From positions 1-7,126 of the forward strand of contig JASHSA010000183.1 in the NCBI GenBank assembly GCA_030037035.1: a DNA stretch of 7,126 nucleotides, written 5' to 3'. A program made the translations under genes and the position numbers. Of this stretch, positions 1-5,813 are shown piece after piece. Under the pieces are notes generated by a model. That model was not told the DNA's origin and searched no databases. It was given only the letters and a program-made list of their open reading frames with translations. This stretch comes from Thermoplasmata archaeon (lineage in GTDB: Archaea > Thermoplasmatota > Thermoplasmata > Lutacidiplasmatales > UBA184). Each line of letters begins with the position of its first letter. Position 1 is the first letter of the stretch.

Positions 1-304
1 CGGGACGCTCCGCGACGAACGTCGGGCGGTCGGGGCGGCCGACTTCGGCCGCCCCGTCCCGAGAGCCGCGGTACGCCCAACGGGACGATGCAGGCGGTAG
101 CGTCGCAGCCGCGGTGCGGCCGGCTCCGCGTCCCGATCCTTGCCGACGGCGAGCGCTACGAGCGGGTGGTCCGAAGGTCGCGAACCGGTAGGCGCCGGGA
201 TCCCGAACCGCCGACGGTTCCCCTTCCGGGACCGTGCGCCGGCGACGTCGATGGAGGAACGCGAACGCTTCGGTGCGGGGAGACGCGCTCCGCGACGTCG
301 GGGG
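1..304. other. Left-edge region without a supportable gene
   Basis: I see no convincing coding sequence here. The open frames that cross it (for example a plus-strand one at 88-360) encode Arg/Gly/Pro-rich sequence with no recognisable fold, and their right-hand parts lie antisense to the PH-like gene. Visible structure is an 11-bp perfect hairpin at 31-56, a 6-bp inverted repeat at 205-210/215-220 and a 12-base direct repeat (CGCTCCGCGACG) at 6-17 and 286-297. The last two are short enough to be chance in DNA of this composition. The region is downstream of the minus-strand gene that ends at 305, so it could hold its 3' end and the end of a gene beyond the window. Confidence 0.5.
31..56. repeat. 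Perfect 11-bp inverted repeat, possible RNA hairpin or terminator
   Basis: Bases 31-41 (CGGGGCGGCCG) are exactly complementary to 46-56, leaving the 4-base loop ACTT. All stem pairs are G-C. No T-tract follows on either strand, so it matches neither a classical bacterial intrinsic terminator nor an archaeal U-tract terminator. It lies about 250 nt past the stop of the minus-strand PH-like gene. It may belong to the end of a gene outside the window. Confidence 0.5.
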
Positions 305-736
305 CTACGGCTCGCCGGTCCTCGGGTCGGCGGAGAGCGTCGGGCCGTCGAACGGAATGATCCGGCCGACGAGCGCCATGCAGCGGGCGGCCCGGGCGTC
401 GTCGATCTGCTTCTGGATCACCTCGCAGTGGACCGGGAAGCCGGCGTAGACGACCGTCTCGTTCACGAGGACGCCGTAATCCGGGTCGACCCCCGGATGC
501 TGCTGGGGCAGCAGCTCCACGACGAGCCCCTTGACCTTCTCCAGGTCGAGCGCCCAACGCACCTCCCGGTGGATCGGTTCGGGGTGGCTGAGCAGAACGC
601 AGCGCAGGTTCGTCAGAAGGCCCCTTCCGTGGGGCGCCGCCCAGTGGTGCAGGACGACCTCGCCCTGCAGCAGCTCGTCGGGGGGGAGCCCGAAGTGCGC
701 ACCGTTCGTCTCCGGGAGAGGCATCGCCCGAATCAT
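305..736 (-). CDS. Small PH-like (bacterial/archaeal pleckstrin-homology type) protein
   Basis: This encodes 143 residues with no signal peptide or membrane segment, so it is probably cytoplasmic. The middle resembles small prokaryotic PH-like domains. A strand ending GEVVLHH (residues 25-31) is followed by GRGLLTNLRCVLL (38-49), comparable to the GRLYLTNRRL-type turn of that fold. Then come a strand with WALDLEKVKGLVV (61-73), further strands to about residue 100, and a C-terminal helix HCEVIQKQIDDARAAR (103-118), where PH folds carry their capping helix. Specific function is unknown; prokaryotic PH-like domains usually bind other proteins or assemble as oligomers. The ATG at 736 gives the longest form, and an in-frame stop lies about 27 nt upstream of it. 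The ATG at 724 is a credible alternative because an A-rich TATA-like element sits about 26 nt before it. The gene diverges from the DinB-type gene. The fold call rests on pattern only. Confidence 0.65.
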   Translation of the reverse strand: MIRAMPLPETNGAHFGLPPDELLQGEVVLHHWAAPHGRGLLTNLRCVLLSHPEPIHREVRWALDLEKVKGLVVELLPQQHPGVDPDYGVLVNETVVYAGFPVHCEVIQKQIDDARAARCMALVGRIIPFDGPTLSADPRTGEP

Positions 737-746
737 CGGCCGACGG

Positions 747-758
747 TATTTCTTTCTT
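747..758 (-). promoter_or_regulatory. Possible TATA-type promoter element for the PH-like gene
   Basis: Read on the minus strand, this 12-base patch is AAGAAAGAAATA, the most A-rich stretch in its neighbourhood. Its centre lies about 27 nt before the ATG at 724 and about 16 nt before the ATG at 736. If the organism is an archaeon, the spacing fits a leaderless transcript starting at or next to the codon at 724. The element does not match a strong TATA consensus, and no clear BRE is visible beside it. Confidence 0.3.
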
Positions 759-805
759 CAGGTCCACCGCGACGACCGTCATAGGCCCCGCGGCCTAGGG
801 GGGCC

Positions 806-1360
806 GTGCCGACCCGGCCGATCTCCGCGCCCGGTGAGCTGCTCACGCCGGCCCAGGCCCGTCGTCTCTTCGCCTACAACGATCGGGTCCTCGACCGGTA
901 CGTCCGCGCCGTGCGGCGCCTCCCCTGGCGCCAGGCCACGAGGAAGCGCGAGATCGGGCACCAGTCGCTCTTCGGGACGCTGGTGCACATCCTCAACGCC
1001 CAGGAGGTCTGGGTGGGGTACATCCTCCAGGGTCGCTCGAGCGACCCCGAGCTCGAGCGGCTGTTCGCCGACCCCGTGCGGAGGCCCAAGGACTGGCGGG
1101 CGTTCGCGGTCTATCGTCGTCGGGTCCGGCGGACCGTCGCGGCGTATCTCCGCTCGCTGCACGCTCGCGATCTTGCGCGGCCGGTCCACGCCTTTTGGAT
1201 GCCCGGGGGGTATCTCGCCTCCGACGGGCTGTTGCAGGTGACGTTCGAGGAGGCGCACCACCTCGGCGAGATCATCGGCGCGCTCTGGCAACAGGATACC
1301 GAGCCCCCCGAGATGACGTGGATCCGGGTCGGGGGACGGCGGAGCCCCTCGCGCCGCTGA
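806..1360 (+). CDS. DinB-family (DinB/YfiT-like) putative metal-dependent four-helix protein
   Basis: This encodes 184 residues, typical of the DinB family, which are four-helix-bundle proteins that bind a divalent metal. Several relatives are thiol-dependent transferases or isomerases. The N-terminal helix LFAYNDRVLDRYVRAVRRLPW (21-41) matches the usual first helix. Helix 2 has the first expected ligand in LVHILNAQEVW (59-69, H61). Helix 4 carries FEEAHHLGEIIGALWQ (147-162), corresponding to the family's HxxxHRGQI signature with H152 as the last ligand. The position four residues earlier, normally His, is E148. The basic tail after 175 looks disordered. The start is GTG, preceded by a run of six G two bases upstream, too close for a good ribosome-binding site. 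It diverges from the PH-like gene across 69 bp and is followed 31 nt later by the ATL gene, probably as one transcript. The substrate is unknown. Confidence 0.8.
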   Translation: MPTRPISAPGELLTPAQARRLFAYNDRVLDRYVRAVRRLPWRQATRKREIGHQSLFGTLVHILNAQEVWVGYILQGRSSDPELERLFADPVRRPKDWRAFAVYRRRVRRTVAAYLRSLHARDLARPVHAFWMPGGYLASDGLLQVTFEEAHHLGEIIGALWQQDTEPPEMTWIRVGGRRSPSRR

Positions 1361-1375
1361 TCCTGCAGGGCTCCC

Positions 1376-1381
1376 GGAGGG
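1376..1381 (+). promoter_or_regulatory. Shine-Dalgarno-like GGAGGG before the ATL gene
   Basis: GGAGGG ends 10 nt before the ATG at 1392, in the 31-nt gap after the DinB-type stop. It is the best Shine-Dalgarno match before any gene in the window. It supports translation of the ATL gene as an internal gene of a transcript that also carries the DinB-type gene. Confidence 0.45.
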
Positions 1382-1391
1382 CGCGCTCAGG

Positions 1392-1805
1392 ATGGGGAAG
1401 CTCGCACGGCTCCGGGGCGTGATCGCCCGCGTCCCTCGGGGCCGAGTGATCACCTACGGTCGGGTCGCCGAGGCCGCCGGCTTCCCCGGCGCCGCGCGCC
1501 TCACGGTCCTTGCCCTGCAGCGCGGCGACGGCCTCCCCTGGCACCGGGTCGTCGCGGCGGGCGGCCGCATCGCGTTGCGGGGCGCCGACGGCCAGGAGCA
1601 GCGACTTCGTCTGGAGGTCGAAGGGGTCACCTTCCGCGCGGGCAGGGTGCGGATGGACCTGCACGCATGGGGTCCGGGGCCACGGAGAGGACGGGGAAGC
1701 CGCCCAGGGAACGCCGCGCTCCCTCCCGCGCCGGGCGACGGGACCGTCGGGACGACGGACCTTGGGTTCGGGGACGTCCGCGCCCGCCGAAAGCGATGGC
1801 GATGA
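1392..1805 (+). CDS. Alkyltransferase-like (ATL) protein, MGMT family without the catalytic cysteine
   Basis: Residues 1-94 form the C-terminal DNA-binding domain of the O6-alkylguanine-DNA alkyltransferase family. GRVITYGRVAEAAG (17-30) is the helix-turn-helix entry with the conserved Tyr (Y22). ARLTVLAL (35-42) supplies the expected Arg finger (R36). LPWHRVV (48-54) is the active-site motif, but the acceptor Cys of PCHRV is replaced by Trp (W50). Trp or Ala there defines ATL proteins such as bacterial YbaZ and yeast Atl1. These bind O6-alkylguanine, flip the base and hand the lesion to nucleotide excision repair instead of repairing it directly. There is no N-terminal Ada-type domain, as usual for ATLs. 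Residues 95-137 are an extra tail rich in Gly, Arg and Pro, with no fold I recognise. The stop TGA overlaps the ATG of the next gene (ATGA), which argues that the frame really runs to 1805. GGAGGG lies 10 nt upstream of the start. Confidence 0.85.
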   Translation: MGKLARLRGVIARVPRGRVITYGRVAEAAGFPGAARLTVLALQRGDGLPWHRVVAAGGRIALRGADGQEQRLRLEVEGVTFRAGRVRMDLHAWGPGPRRGRGSRPGNAALPPAPGDGTVGTTDLGFGDVRARRKRWR

Positions 1806-2047
1806 GCGCCGACCCTCCCCCGCCGCCCGCTCCGCGAGGGGTGCCGGCGGGACTGCTGGACGACGTGCTGGCGATCCTCAAGAATGCCGGGACGCCGGTC
1901 CGTCGTCGCAAGCTGCTCGAGGAGCTCGAACGCCGCGGCCGTAGGGTCTCCCTCGCCGGGCTGAACCGCGCGCTCGACCACGCGCTGCACGCCGGCCTGA
2001 CCCGCGAGACCCCGGAAGGGGTCCGACCGCGGCCTCCTGGAGAGTAG
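1802..2047 (+). CDS. Small winged-helix-like protein coupled to the ATL gene
   Basis: This encodes 81 residues. After a Pro-rich leader (residues 4-12), GLLDDVLAILKNAG (17-30), TPVRRRKLLEELERRG (31-46) and VSLAGLNRALDHALHAGLTRET (49-70) read as three helices followed by a turn. That is the spacing of a winged helix-turn-helix in which the third helix recognises DNA. A short C-terminal stretch may form part of the wing. It is very basic in the middle (RRRK, RRGRR). I cannot assign a named family. I chose the ATG at 1802 because it makes a 4-nt ATGA overlap with the ATL stop, typical of translational coupling. The ATG at 1796 would add two residues. An in-frame ATG at 1667 would add about 45 low-complexity residues and lie almost wholly inside the ATL gene, so I reject it. 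It could be a regulator of this cluster or an accessory to ATL binding. Its role is inferred only from the fold pattern and coupling. Confidence 0.6.
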   Translation: MSADPPPPPAPRGVPAGLLDDVLAILKNAGTPVRRRKLLEELERRGRRVSLAGLNRALDHALHAGLTRETPEGVRPRPPGE

Positions 2048-2052
2048 GGATC

Positions 2053-2095
2053 CGCGCCCACCTCCTCGCGCGGCTCGCTCCGGGCCGCGGGCGCG
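2053..2095. terminator. Nested inverted repeats between convergent genes
   Basis: The 48-bp gap between the winged-helix stop and the methyltransferase stop holds an outer repeat (CGCGCCC at 2053-2059 with 2089-2095) and an inner one (CGCGGC at 2069-2074 with 2084-2089, loop of 9). The two share base 2089, so they can nearly stack. The position suits a two-way transcription end, but neither strand has a T-tract, and short GC repeats arise often by chance in this DNA. Confidence 0.3.
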
Positions 2096-2731
2096 TCAGG
2101 AGCGGGTCCGCGCCGGCTTCTCGAGGATCATGTCGAAGAAGTGCCAGGCCTTCGGTCCGTCGAACGACCGGCCCGCCTCCTCGGTCTCCCGCAGCAGCTC
2201 GACCCGGAAGCCCCGGCCCAGCGCCTCGACCTGACGCCGGCTGTGGAACGTCATCGGCCGTTGCCCGTTCCACTCGTCCCGGTCCCCGAACAGCTGTCCT
2301 GCGAAGTGTCCTCCGGGTCGGAGCGCCCGGCCGATCGTCGCCCAGAGCTCCGGGAACCGTTCGGGAGCGCAGAACGGCAGCGAGAAGCTGGCGTAGACGA
2401 GGTCGGTCGGCGGCAGCTCGAGGCCCTCCATCGGCGCGACCAGCGTCGTCAGCAACGGTCGGCGCCGCGCCGGGACCCGTCCGGCGAGGAACTTCGCCGC
2501 CGCCTCCTGCCCGTCGATCGCGAGGACCTCCCAGCCCCGGCGGAGGAGCTCGAGGGTATCCGTCCCCGCCCCGAAGCCGAGCTCGACGGCGGAGCGTCGC
2601 CGCCGACCTCGCCCCTCCCAGTCGATGTGGTCGAGGGTGCGCAGGAGAAGCTCGCGGGGCGGGCGGTCGGCCGTCCAGCGATAGTACGCCGCCCAGCGGC
2701 GCGGACCGGGTCGGAGCCGGGACGCGCTCAC
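2096..2731 (-). CDS. Class I SAM-dependent methyltransferase
   Basis: This encodes 211 residues of a single Rossmann-like methyltransferase domain. The N-terminal helix AAYYRWTADRPPRELLLRTL (14-33) precedes motif I, VELGFGAGTDTLELLRRGW (49-67), with the Gly-rich SAM loop G52/G54/G56. The acidic end of strand 2 is in VLAIDGQ (69-75, D73), which should contact the SAM ribose. Motif IV is DLVYASFSLPF (110-120). The strand-5 region is ALRPGGHFAGQLFG (136-149), and the C-terminal strand is AWHFFDMILEK (195-205). It is a small-molecule-type enzyme with no target-recognition domain, and the substrate cannot be read. I chose the GTG at 2731 because its GTGA overlaps the stop of the GNAT gene upstream (4-nt overlap), which implies coupled translation. 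The frame stays open to 3433, but that extension is only the shadow of the GNAT gene. No good Shine-Dalgarno is present (GGGAGG lies 13 nt upstream). Confidence 0.85.
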   Translation of the reverse strand: MSASRLRPGPRRWAAYYRWTADRPPRELLLRTLDHIDWEGRGRRRRSAVELGFGAGTDTLELLRRGWEVLAIDGQEAAAKFLAGRVPARRRPLLTTLVAPMEGLELPPTDLVYASFSLPFCAPERFPELWATIGRALRPGGHFAGQLFGDRDEWNGQRPMTFHSRRQVEALGRGFRVELLRETEEAGRSFDGPKAWHFFDMILEKPARTRS

Positions 2732-3783
2732 GATGACGACCGGGCCTCCCCGTCCTTGCGGCCTCGGAGCGACGTCGGCGCCAACTCGGTCCCCGAGCGA
2801 CCGGTCGGCGTTCGGCTGCGCAGCTCTCGCTCCGCGAAGATCTGTTCTCGCTCGAAGCGGAAGCCCAGCTTGCGGTTGATGGCGAGCATCGGCTGGTTGA
2901 GGCTGTCGTTCCCGGTCCGTATGCTCTGGAAGCCGTGCTCCCGAGCGTACGCGACGGCCCGTCGCTTGAGTTCGGTGGCGATGCCCAGGCCGCGCAGCTC
3001 GCGTCGCGTCCCGGTGAACGACTGGTGCAGCGCCCCGGGCTCGCCGGCCGCCCGCCGGAGCGCGCACATCGCCACGAAGCGGCCGTCCTTGCGCGCGAGG
3101 AAGTAGGCGTCCGGGAGGAATGTCGGGCTTCGCAGGTCCATCTCGACGAACTGCTCCAGCGTGATCGGAGTGTAGGGGCCGAGGCGAGGTTCGTCGGCGG
3201 AGGCCGCGGCCGACAGCTCGTAGAGGTCGCGAACGACCCGGGGGTCCGAGAGGTCCTCTTGCGCGAGGGTCGTGAAGGAGATCCCCTGCCGGGCCAGCTC
3301 CTCGGTGCGGTCGGGCAGCTCGGTCGCGGTCGCCAGCTCGAGGCGCGACCTCCAACTTCGCCGCCGTTCGGAGTATCCTTGGAGCGTCAGGAAGCGCACG
3401 CCTCGGGGCTGGTCGACCCGGGCGCTCGCCCACAGGCGTCGCGCGGATCGCCGCTCCGCCTCGAGGGTCAGGGTGTCGGCCAGCGCACGGCCGACGCCTC
3501 GGCCCTGATGCTCGGGGTCGACGCCGACGTCGATCCAGAACGTCTGCGGGTCGAAGCTCTCGGGGTCGTTGACGAGGTAGGCGAACCCGACCGCCGTCCC
3601 CCGCGACCGCTCTTCGGCGACGACCTTCCGGTGGACGAGCGGGGGAAGCGAGAACGTCCCGTCCTGGTGGCGCAGCTCCTCCACCGTGTAGACGATCCCC
3701 GGGTCGAGGAGCGTCCAGACCCTCGCCTCCTCCGGGTAGTCGCCCGGCTCGAACGCACGGAGCCGGTAGGTCGCCTCGTCCAC
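2728..3783 (-). CDS. Tandem-GNAT N-acetyltransferase (two GNAT domains)
   Basis: This encodes 351 residues with two GNAT acyl-CoA-dependent transferase domains in a row. Domain 1 (about 5-150) has the β4 strand FWIDVGVDP and the CoA pyrophosphate loop QGRGVG (82-98), ending RFLTLQGYSERRRSW (130-144). Domain 2 (about 165-312) has a loop of the same type, RGLGIA (264-269). It is followed by the typical α4/β5 segment NQPMLAINRKLGFRFE (296-311), which carries the conserved Asn and Gly-Phe of the C-terminal half. The tail (313-351) is basic and probably flexible. The QGRGVG loop of domain 1 fits the consensus well. The domain 2 loop (RELRGLGIA) lacks the Gln. Mycothiol synthase MshD shares this two-domain architecture, but so do many uncharacterised proteins, so the substrate is open. 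The start is GTG; no upstream in-frame start precedes the TAG near 3816. The methyltransferase gene overlaps its stop by 4 nt. Confidence 0.85.
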   Translation of the reverse strand: MDEATYRLRAFEPGDYPEEARVWTLLDPGIVYTVEELRHQDGTFSLPPLVHRKVVAEERSRGTAVGFAYLVNDPESFDPQTFWIDVGVDPEHQGRGVGRALADTLTLEAERRSARRLWASARVDQPRGVRFLTLQGYSERRRSWRSRLELATATELPDRTEELARQGISFTTLAQEDLSDPRVVRDLYELSAAASADEPRLGPYTPITLEQFVEMDLRSPTFLPDAYFLARKDGRFVAMCALRRAAGEPGALHQSFTGTRRELRGLGIATELKRRAVAYAREHGFQSIRTGNDSLNQPMLAINRKLGFRFEREQIFAERELRSRTPTGRSGTELAPTSLRGRKDGEARSSS

Positions 3784-3820
3784 GCGAGGGGACCCACGGG
3801 GACGGAGTTGAGCCTAGCGG

Positions 3821-3862
3821 CCGCGGGAGCTCGTGAGCCGGCGGGAGAGCTCGCTCCCGCGG
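3821..3862. repeat. Two mutually exclusive stems sharing one arm
   Basis: CCGCGGGAGC (3821-3830) pairs perfectly with 3853-3862. GCGGGAG (3841-3847), a partial copy of the same left arm, pairs perfectly with 3854-3860. Only one of the two can form at a time. It lies 38 bp or more upstream of the GNAT start and about 140 bp upstream of the M14 start. Confidence 0.45.
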
Positions 3863-3868
3863 AACCCT

Positions 3869-3893
3869 GACGGTCGCGCGGCCCGCGACCGTC
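3869..3893. repeat. Perfect 10-bp inverted repeat with a 5-base loop
   Basis: GACGGTCGCG (3869-3878) is exactly complementary to CGCGACCGTC (3884-3893), separated by CGGCC. As DNA it could be an operator for a dimeric regulator, and as RNA a stable hairpin. It lies roughly 85 bp upstream of the GNAT start and 110 bp upstream of the M14 start. Confidence 0.45.
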
Positions 3894-4004
3894 GAGGGCG
3901 GGCCCGTGGCGAGGGCGGCGCGCTCCCCGACCGGGAACTCTTAGGGGACGGGACCCTGTCCCGCCGGTGCGCGTCCCCGCTCCTCCCCGGTCGTCGGGCT
4001 GAAC

Positions 4005-5813
4005 ATGGTCGAGCCGCCAGTCGGGCGGGGAGGGGCCCCCGCGGGCGACGCGTGGCGCACCCCCGCGGAGCTCAGCGACTATCGGACGACCCCCGACTAC
4101 GCGGAGACCGTCGGATACCTCGAGCGCATCGCGTCCGCGTACCCGGAGACGGTCCGGATCGAGGACTTCGGGAGGACCGGGGAGGGTCGCGACCTGAAGG
4201 TCGTGGTCGCCTCGCGCGACGGGGTCTTCGACCCCGAGGCGATCCATGCCTCCGGTCGCGCGACGCTGCTGGTCCAGAACGCGATCCACGCCGGCGAGAT
4301 GGACGGCAAGGATGCCTGCCTCGCGTTGCTGCGGGACCTGGTCCGGAGCGAGCGCCGGGCGCGTCTGCTCGAGCACGTCGTCCTCCTCTTCATCCCGGTC
4401 TACAACGTCGACGGGCACGAGCGACGCTCGGCGTTCCATCGGGTCAACCAGAACGGCCCGGAGCTCGCCGGATGGCGGGCCAACGCGACCAACCTGAACC
4501 TCAACCGCGACTACATGAAGGCCGACGCCCCGGAGACGCGCGCGTTCCTGCGGATGTTCCACCGCTGGAGACCGGACTTCTTCGTCGACAACCATGTCAC
4601 CGACGGCGCCGACTTCCAGTACGACGTCACGTTCGCCGTCGACGACACCCCTGACGTCCCCCCGGCCACGGCCGCCTGGGTACGGGAGACGGTGACGCCC
4701 GAGCTCACGCAGCGCGTGAACGCCTCCGGGCATCTCGCCTTCCCGACCGCGGTGTTCCTGCGCGACGAGTCGGACCCTGCCCGGGGGCTCGCCTTCCACG
4801 AGAACCCCCCGAGGTTCTCGACGGGGCAGATGATCCTGGAGAACCGACCCGGCCTCCTCGTCGAGCTCCACATGCTCAAGGACTACCGGACCCGGGTCAC
4901 CGGCGACTACGAGCTCCTGATCGCGCTGCTCGAGGTGCTGAACCGAGAGGCCCCGAGGCTGATCGCGCTCAATCGGGCGGCCGACGAGGACGCCGCCCGG
5001 CTCGCCTCCGACGCACGACGGCCCGGGAACGTCCCTCTCGTCGTGGGATGGAACGGGGCGACGAGCGTTGTGGAGTTTCGCGGGGTACGGTTCTCTCGGG
5101 AGCCCAGCGAGCTCTCGGGGACGACGACCGTCCGCTACGCGCCCGAACCGTGGGACGCGAAGCTCCCGATCGAGACCGGAAGCAAGGTCGTCGTCTCGGT
5201 CCGAGCCCCGGCGGGATACATCGTTCCCCCCCAGTGGACCCGCGTGATCGAGGTCCTGGAGGCCCACGGCGTGCCGCTGGCCCGTACGACCGCTCCCTGG
5301 ACGGGCCGCGTCGAGCGGTACCGCCTCGCGGGGATGCGCTGGCCCCGTCGCCCGTTCGAAGGCCGCTTCCCGATCCTTCGCCCCGGCAATGTCGAGCCGG
5401 GGTTCGGCGACTTCGGGACGTGCGAGCTCTCGACCGCGTCGCTCGCCTTCCCCTCCGGATCCGCCGTCGCCGTTCTCGACCACCGGCTCTCGAAGGTCGT
5501 CGTCCACTGGCTCGAGCCGACGGCCCCCGACTCGGCGCTCCGCTGGGGGTTCTTTGACGCGATCTTCGAGCAGAAGGAGTCGGCGGAGGCCTACGTTCTC
5601 GAGAAGCTCGCCCGCCAGGAACTGGCGAGGAGCCCCGCGCTCGGCGGCGAGTTCGAGGACCGCGTGCACCGCGATGCGGGGTTCGCCGCCGACCCCCAGG
5701 AACGTCTCGGGTTCTTCTTCGACCGCACTCCCTGGTCGGCGGCCCAACGTATCGGGGAGTACCCGGTGGGTCGCCTGTTGTCGACGGACGGGATCCCCCT
5801 GGCCCCGGCGTAG
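4005..5813 (+). CDS. M14-family zinc carboxypeptidase-like protein
   Basis: This encodes 602 residues. The first half is an M14 metallopeptidase domain that hydrolyses C-terminal peptide or related amide bonds. Zinc ligands are H95 and E98 in NAIHAGEMDG (92-101) and H197 in FFVDNHVTDG (192-201). R168 in NLNLNRDYM (163-171) fits the substrate-carboxylate Arg, and E287 in LLVELHMLKDYR (284-295) fits the catalytic Glu. The approach IPVYNVDGHERR (130-141) is also typical. All expected catalytic residues are present, so it should be active. Residues from about 315 to 602 form a long C-terminal region found in some large M14 proteins. It contains APAGYIVPPQWTRVIEVLEAHGV (205-227 residues after 194), and its function is unknown to me. 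No N-terminal signal peptide or membrane segment is visible, so the enzyme appears cytoplasmic, unlike many secreted relatives. The ATG at 4005 lacks a Shine-Dalgarno. It stands alone on the plus strand, divergent from the GNAT gene. The long antisense frame over it is a GC artefact. Confidence 0.88.
   Translation: MVEPPVGRGGAPAGDAWRTPAELSDYRTTPDYAETVGYLERIASAYPETVRIEDFGRTGEGRDLKVVVASRDGVFDPEAIHASGRATLLVQNAIHAGEMDGKDACLALLRDLVRSERRARLLEHVVLLFIPVYNVDGHERRSAFHRVNQNGPELAGWRANATNLNLNRDYMKADAPETRAFLRMFHRWRPDFFVDNHVTDGADFQYDVTFAVDDTPDVPPATAAWVRETVTPELTQRVNASGHLAFPTAVFLRDESDPARGLAFHENPPRFSTGQMILENRPGLLVELHMLKDYRTRVTGDYELLIALLEVLNREAPRLIALNRAADEDAARLASDARRPGNVPLVVGWNGATSVVEFRGVRFSREPSELSGTTTVRYAPEPWDAKLPIETGSKVVVSVRAPAGYIVPPQWTRVIEVLEAHGVPLARTTAPWTGRVERYRLAGMRWPRRPFEGRFPILRPGNVEPGFGDFGTCELSTASLAFPSGSAVAVLDHRLSKVVVHWLEPTAPDSALRWGFFDAIFEQKESAEAYVLEKLARQELARSPALGGEFEDRVHRDAGFAADPQERLGFFFDRTPWSAAQRIGEYPVGRLLSTDGIPLAPA

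Larger units (their letters stand above)
3784..4004. promoter_or_regulatory. Divergent spacer with inverted repeats between the GNAT and M14 genes
   Basis: This 221-bp gap must hold the start signals of both flanking genes. It is the spacer richest in dyad symmetry. The perfect repeats are 3821-3830 with 3853-3862 (10 bp, loop 22), 3841-3847 with 3854-3860 (7 bp, loop 6), 3869-3878 with 3884-3893 (10 bp, loop 5) and 3949-3954 with 3958-3963 (6 bp, loop 3). The first two share their right arm and so exclude each other. No clear TATA box or -35/-10 pair stands out. No ribosome-binding site precedes the M14 ATG, so leaderless translation is possible. Operator sites or RNA structure are inference. 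Confidence 0.4.

Noticed and set aside
156..782. Minus-strand 208-residue frame overlapping the PH-like gene
   Set aside because: It is Arg/Pro/Gly-rich and low in complexity after the first 20 residues, whereas the other frame shows a PH-like pattern of strands and a final helix.
88..784. Plus-strand open frames at 88-360 and 140-784
   Set aside because: They have no recognisable fold and mostly lie antisense to the PH-like gene, with composition typical of shadow frames.
1392..1805. Active MGMT (O6-methylguanine-DNA methyltransferase)
   Set aside because: The acceptor Cys of PCHRV is Trp here (PWHRV), and no other Cys is present in the protein to accept the alkyl group.
2732..3433. N-terminal extension of the methyltransferase frame to a 445-residue protein
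   Set aside because: The added part is a shifted-frame reading of the GNAT gene and has no domain. The GTG at 2731 in the GTGA overlap gives a complete methyltransferase.
2141..3870. Plus-strand frames opposite the GNAT and methyltransferase genes
   Set aside because: They are antisense shadows. The minus strand carries clear GNAT and SAM-binding motifs.
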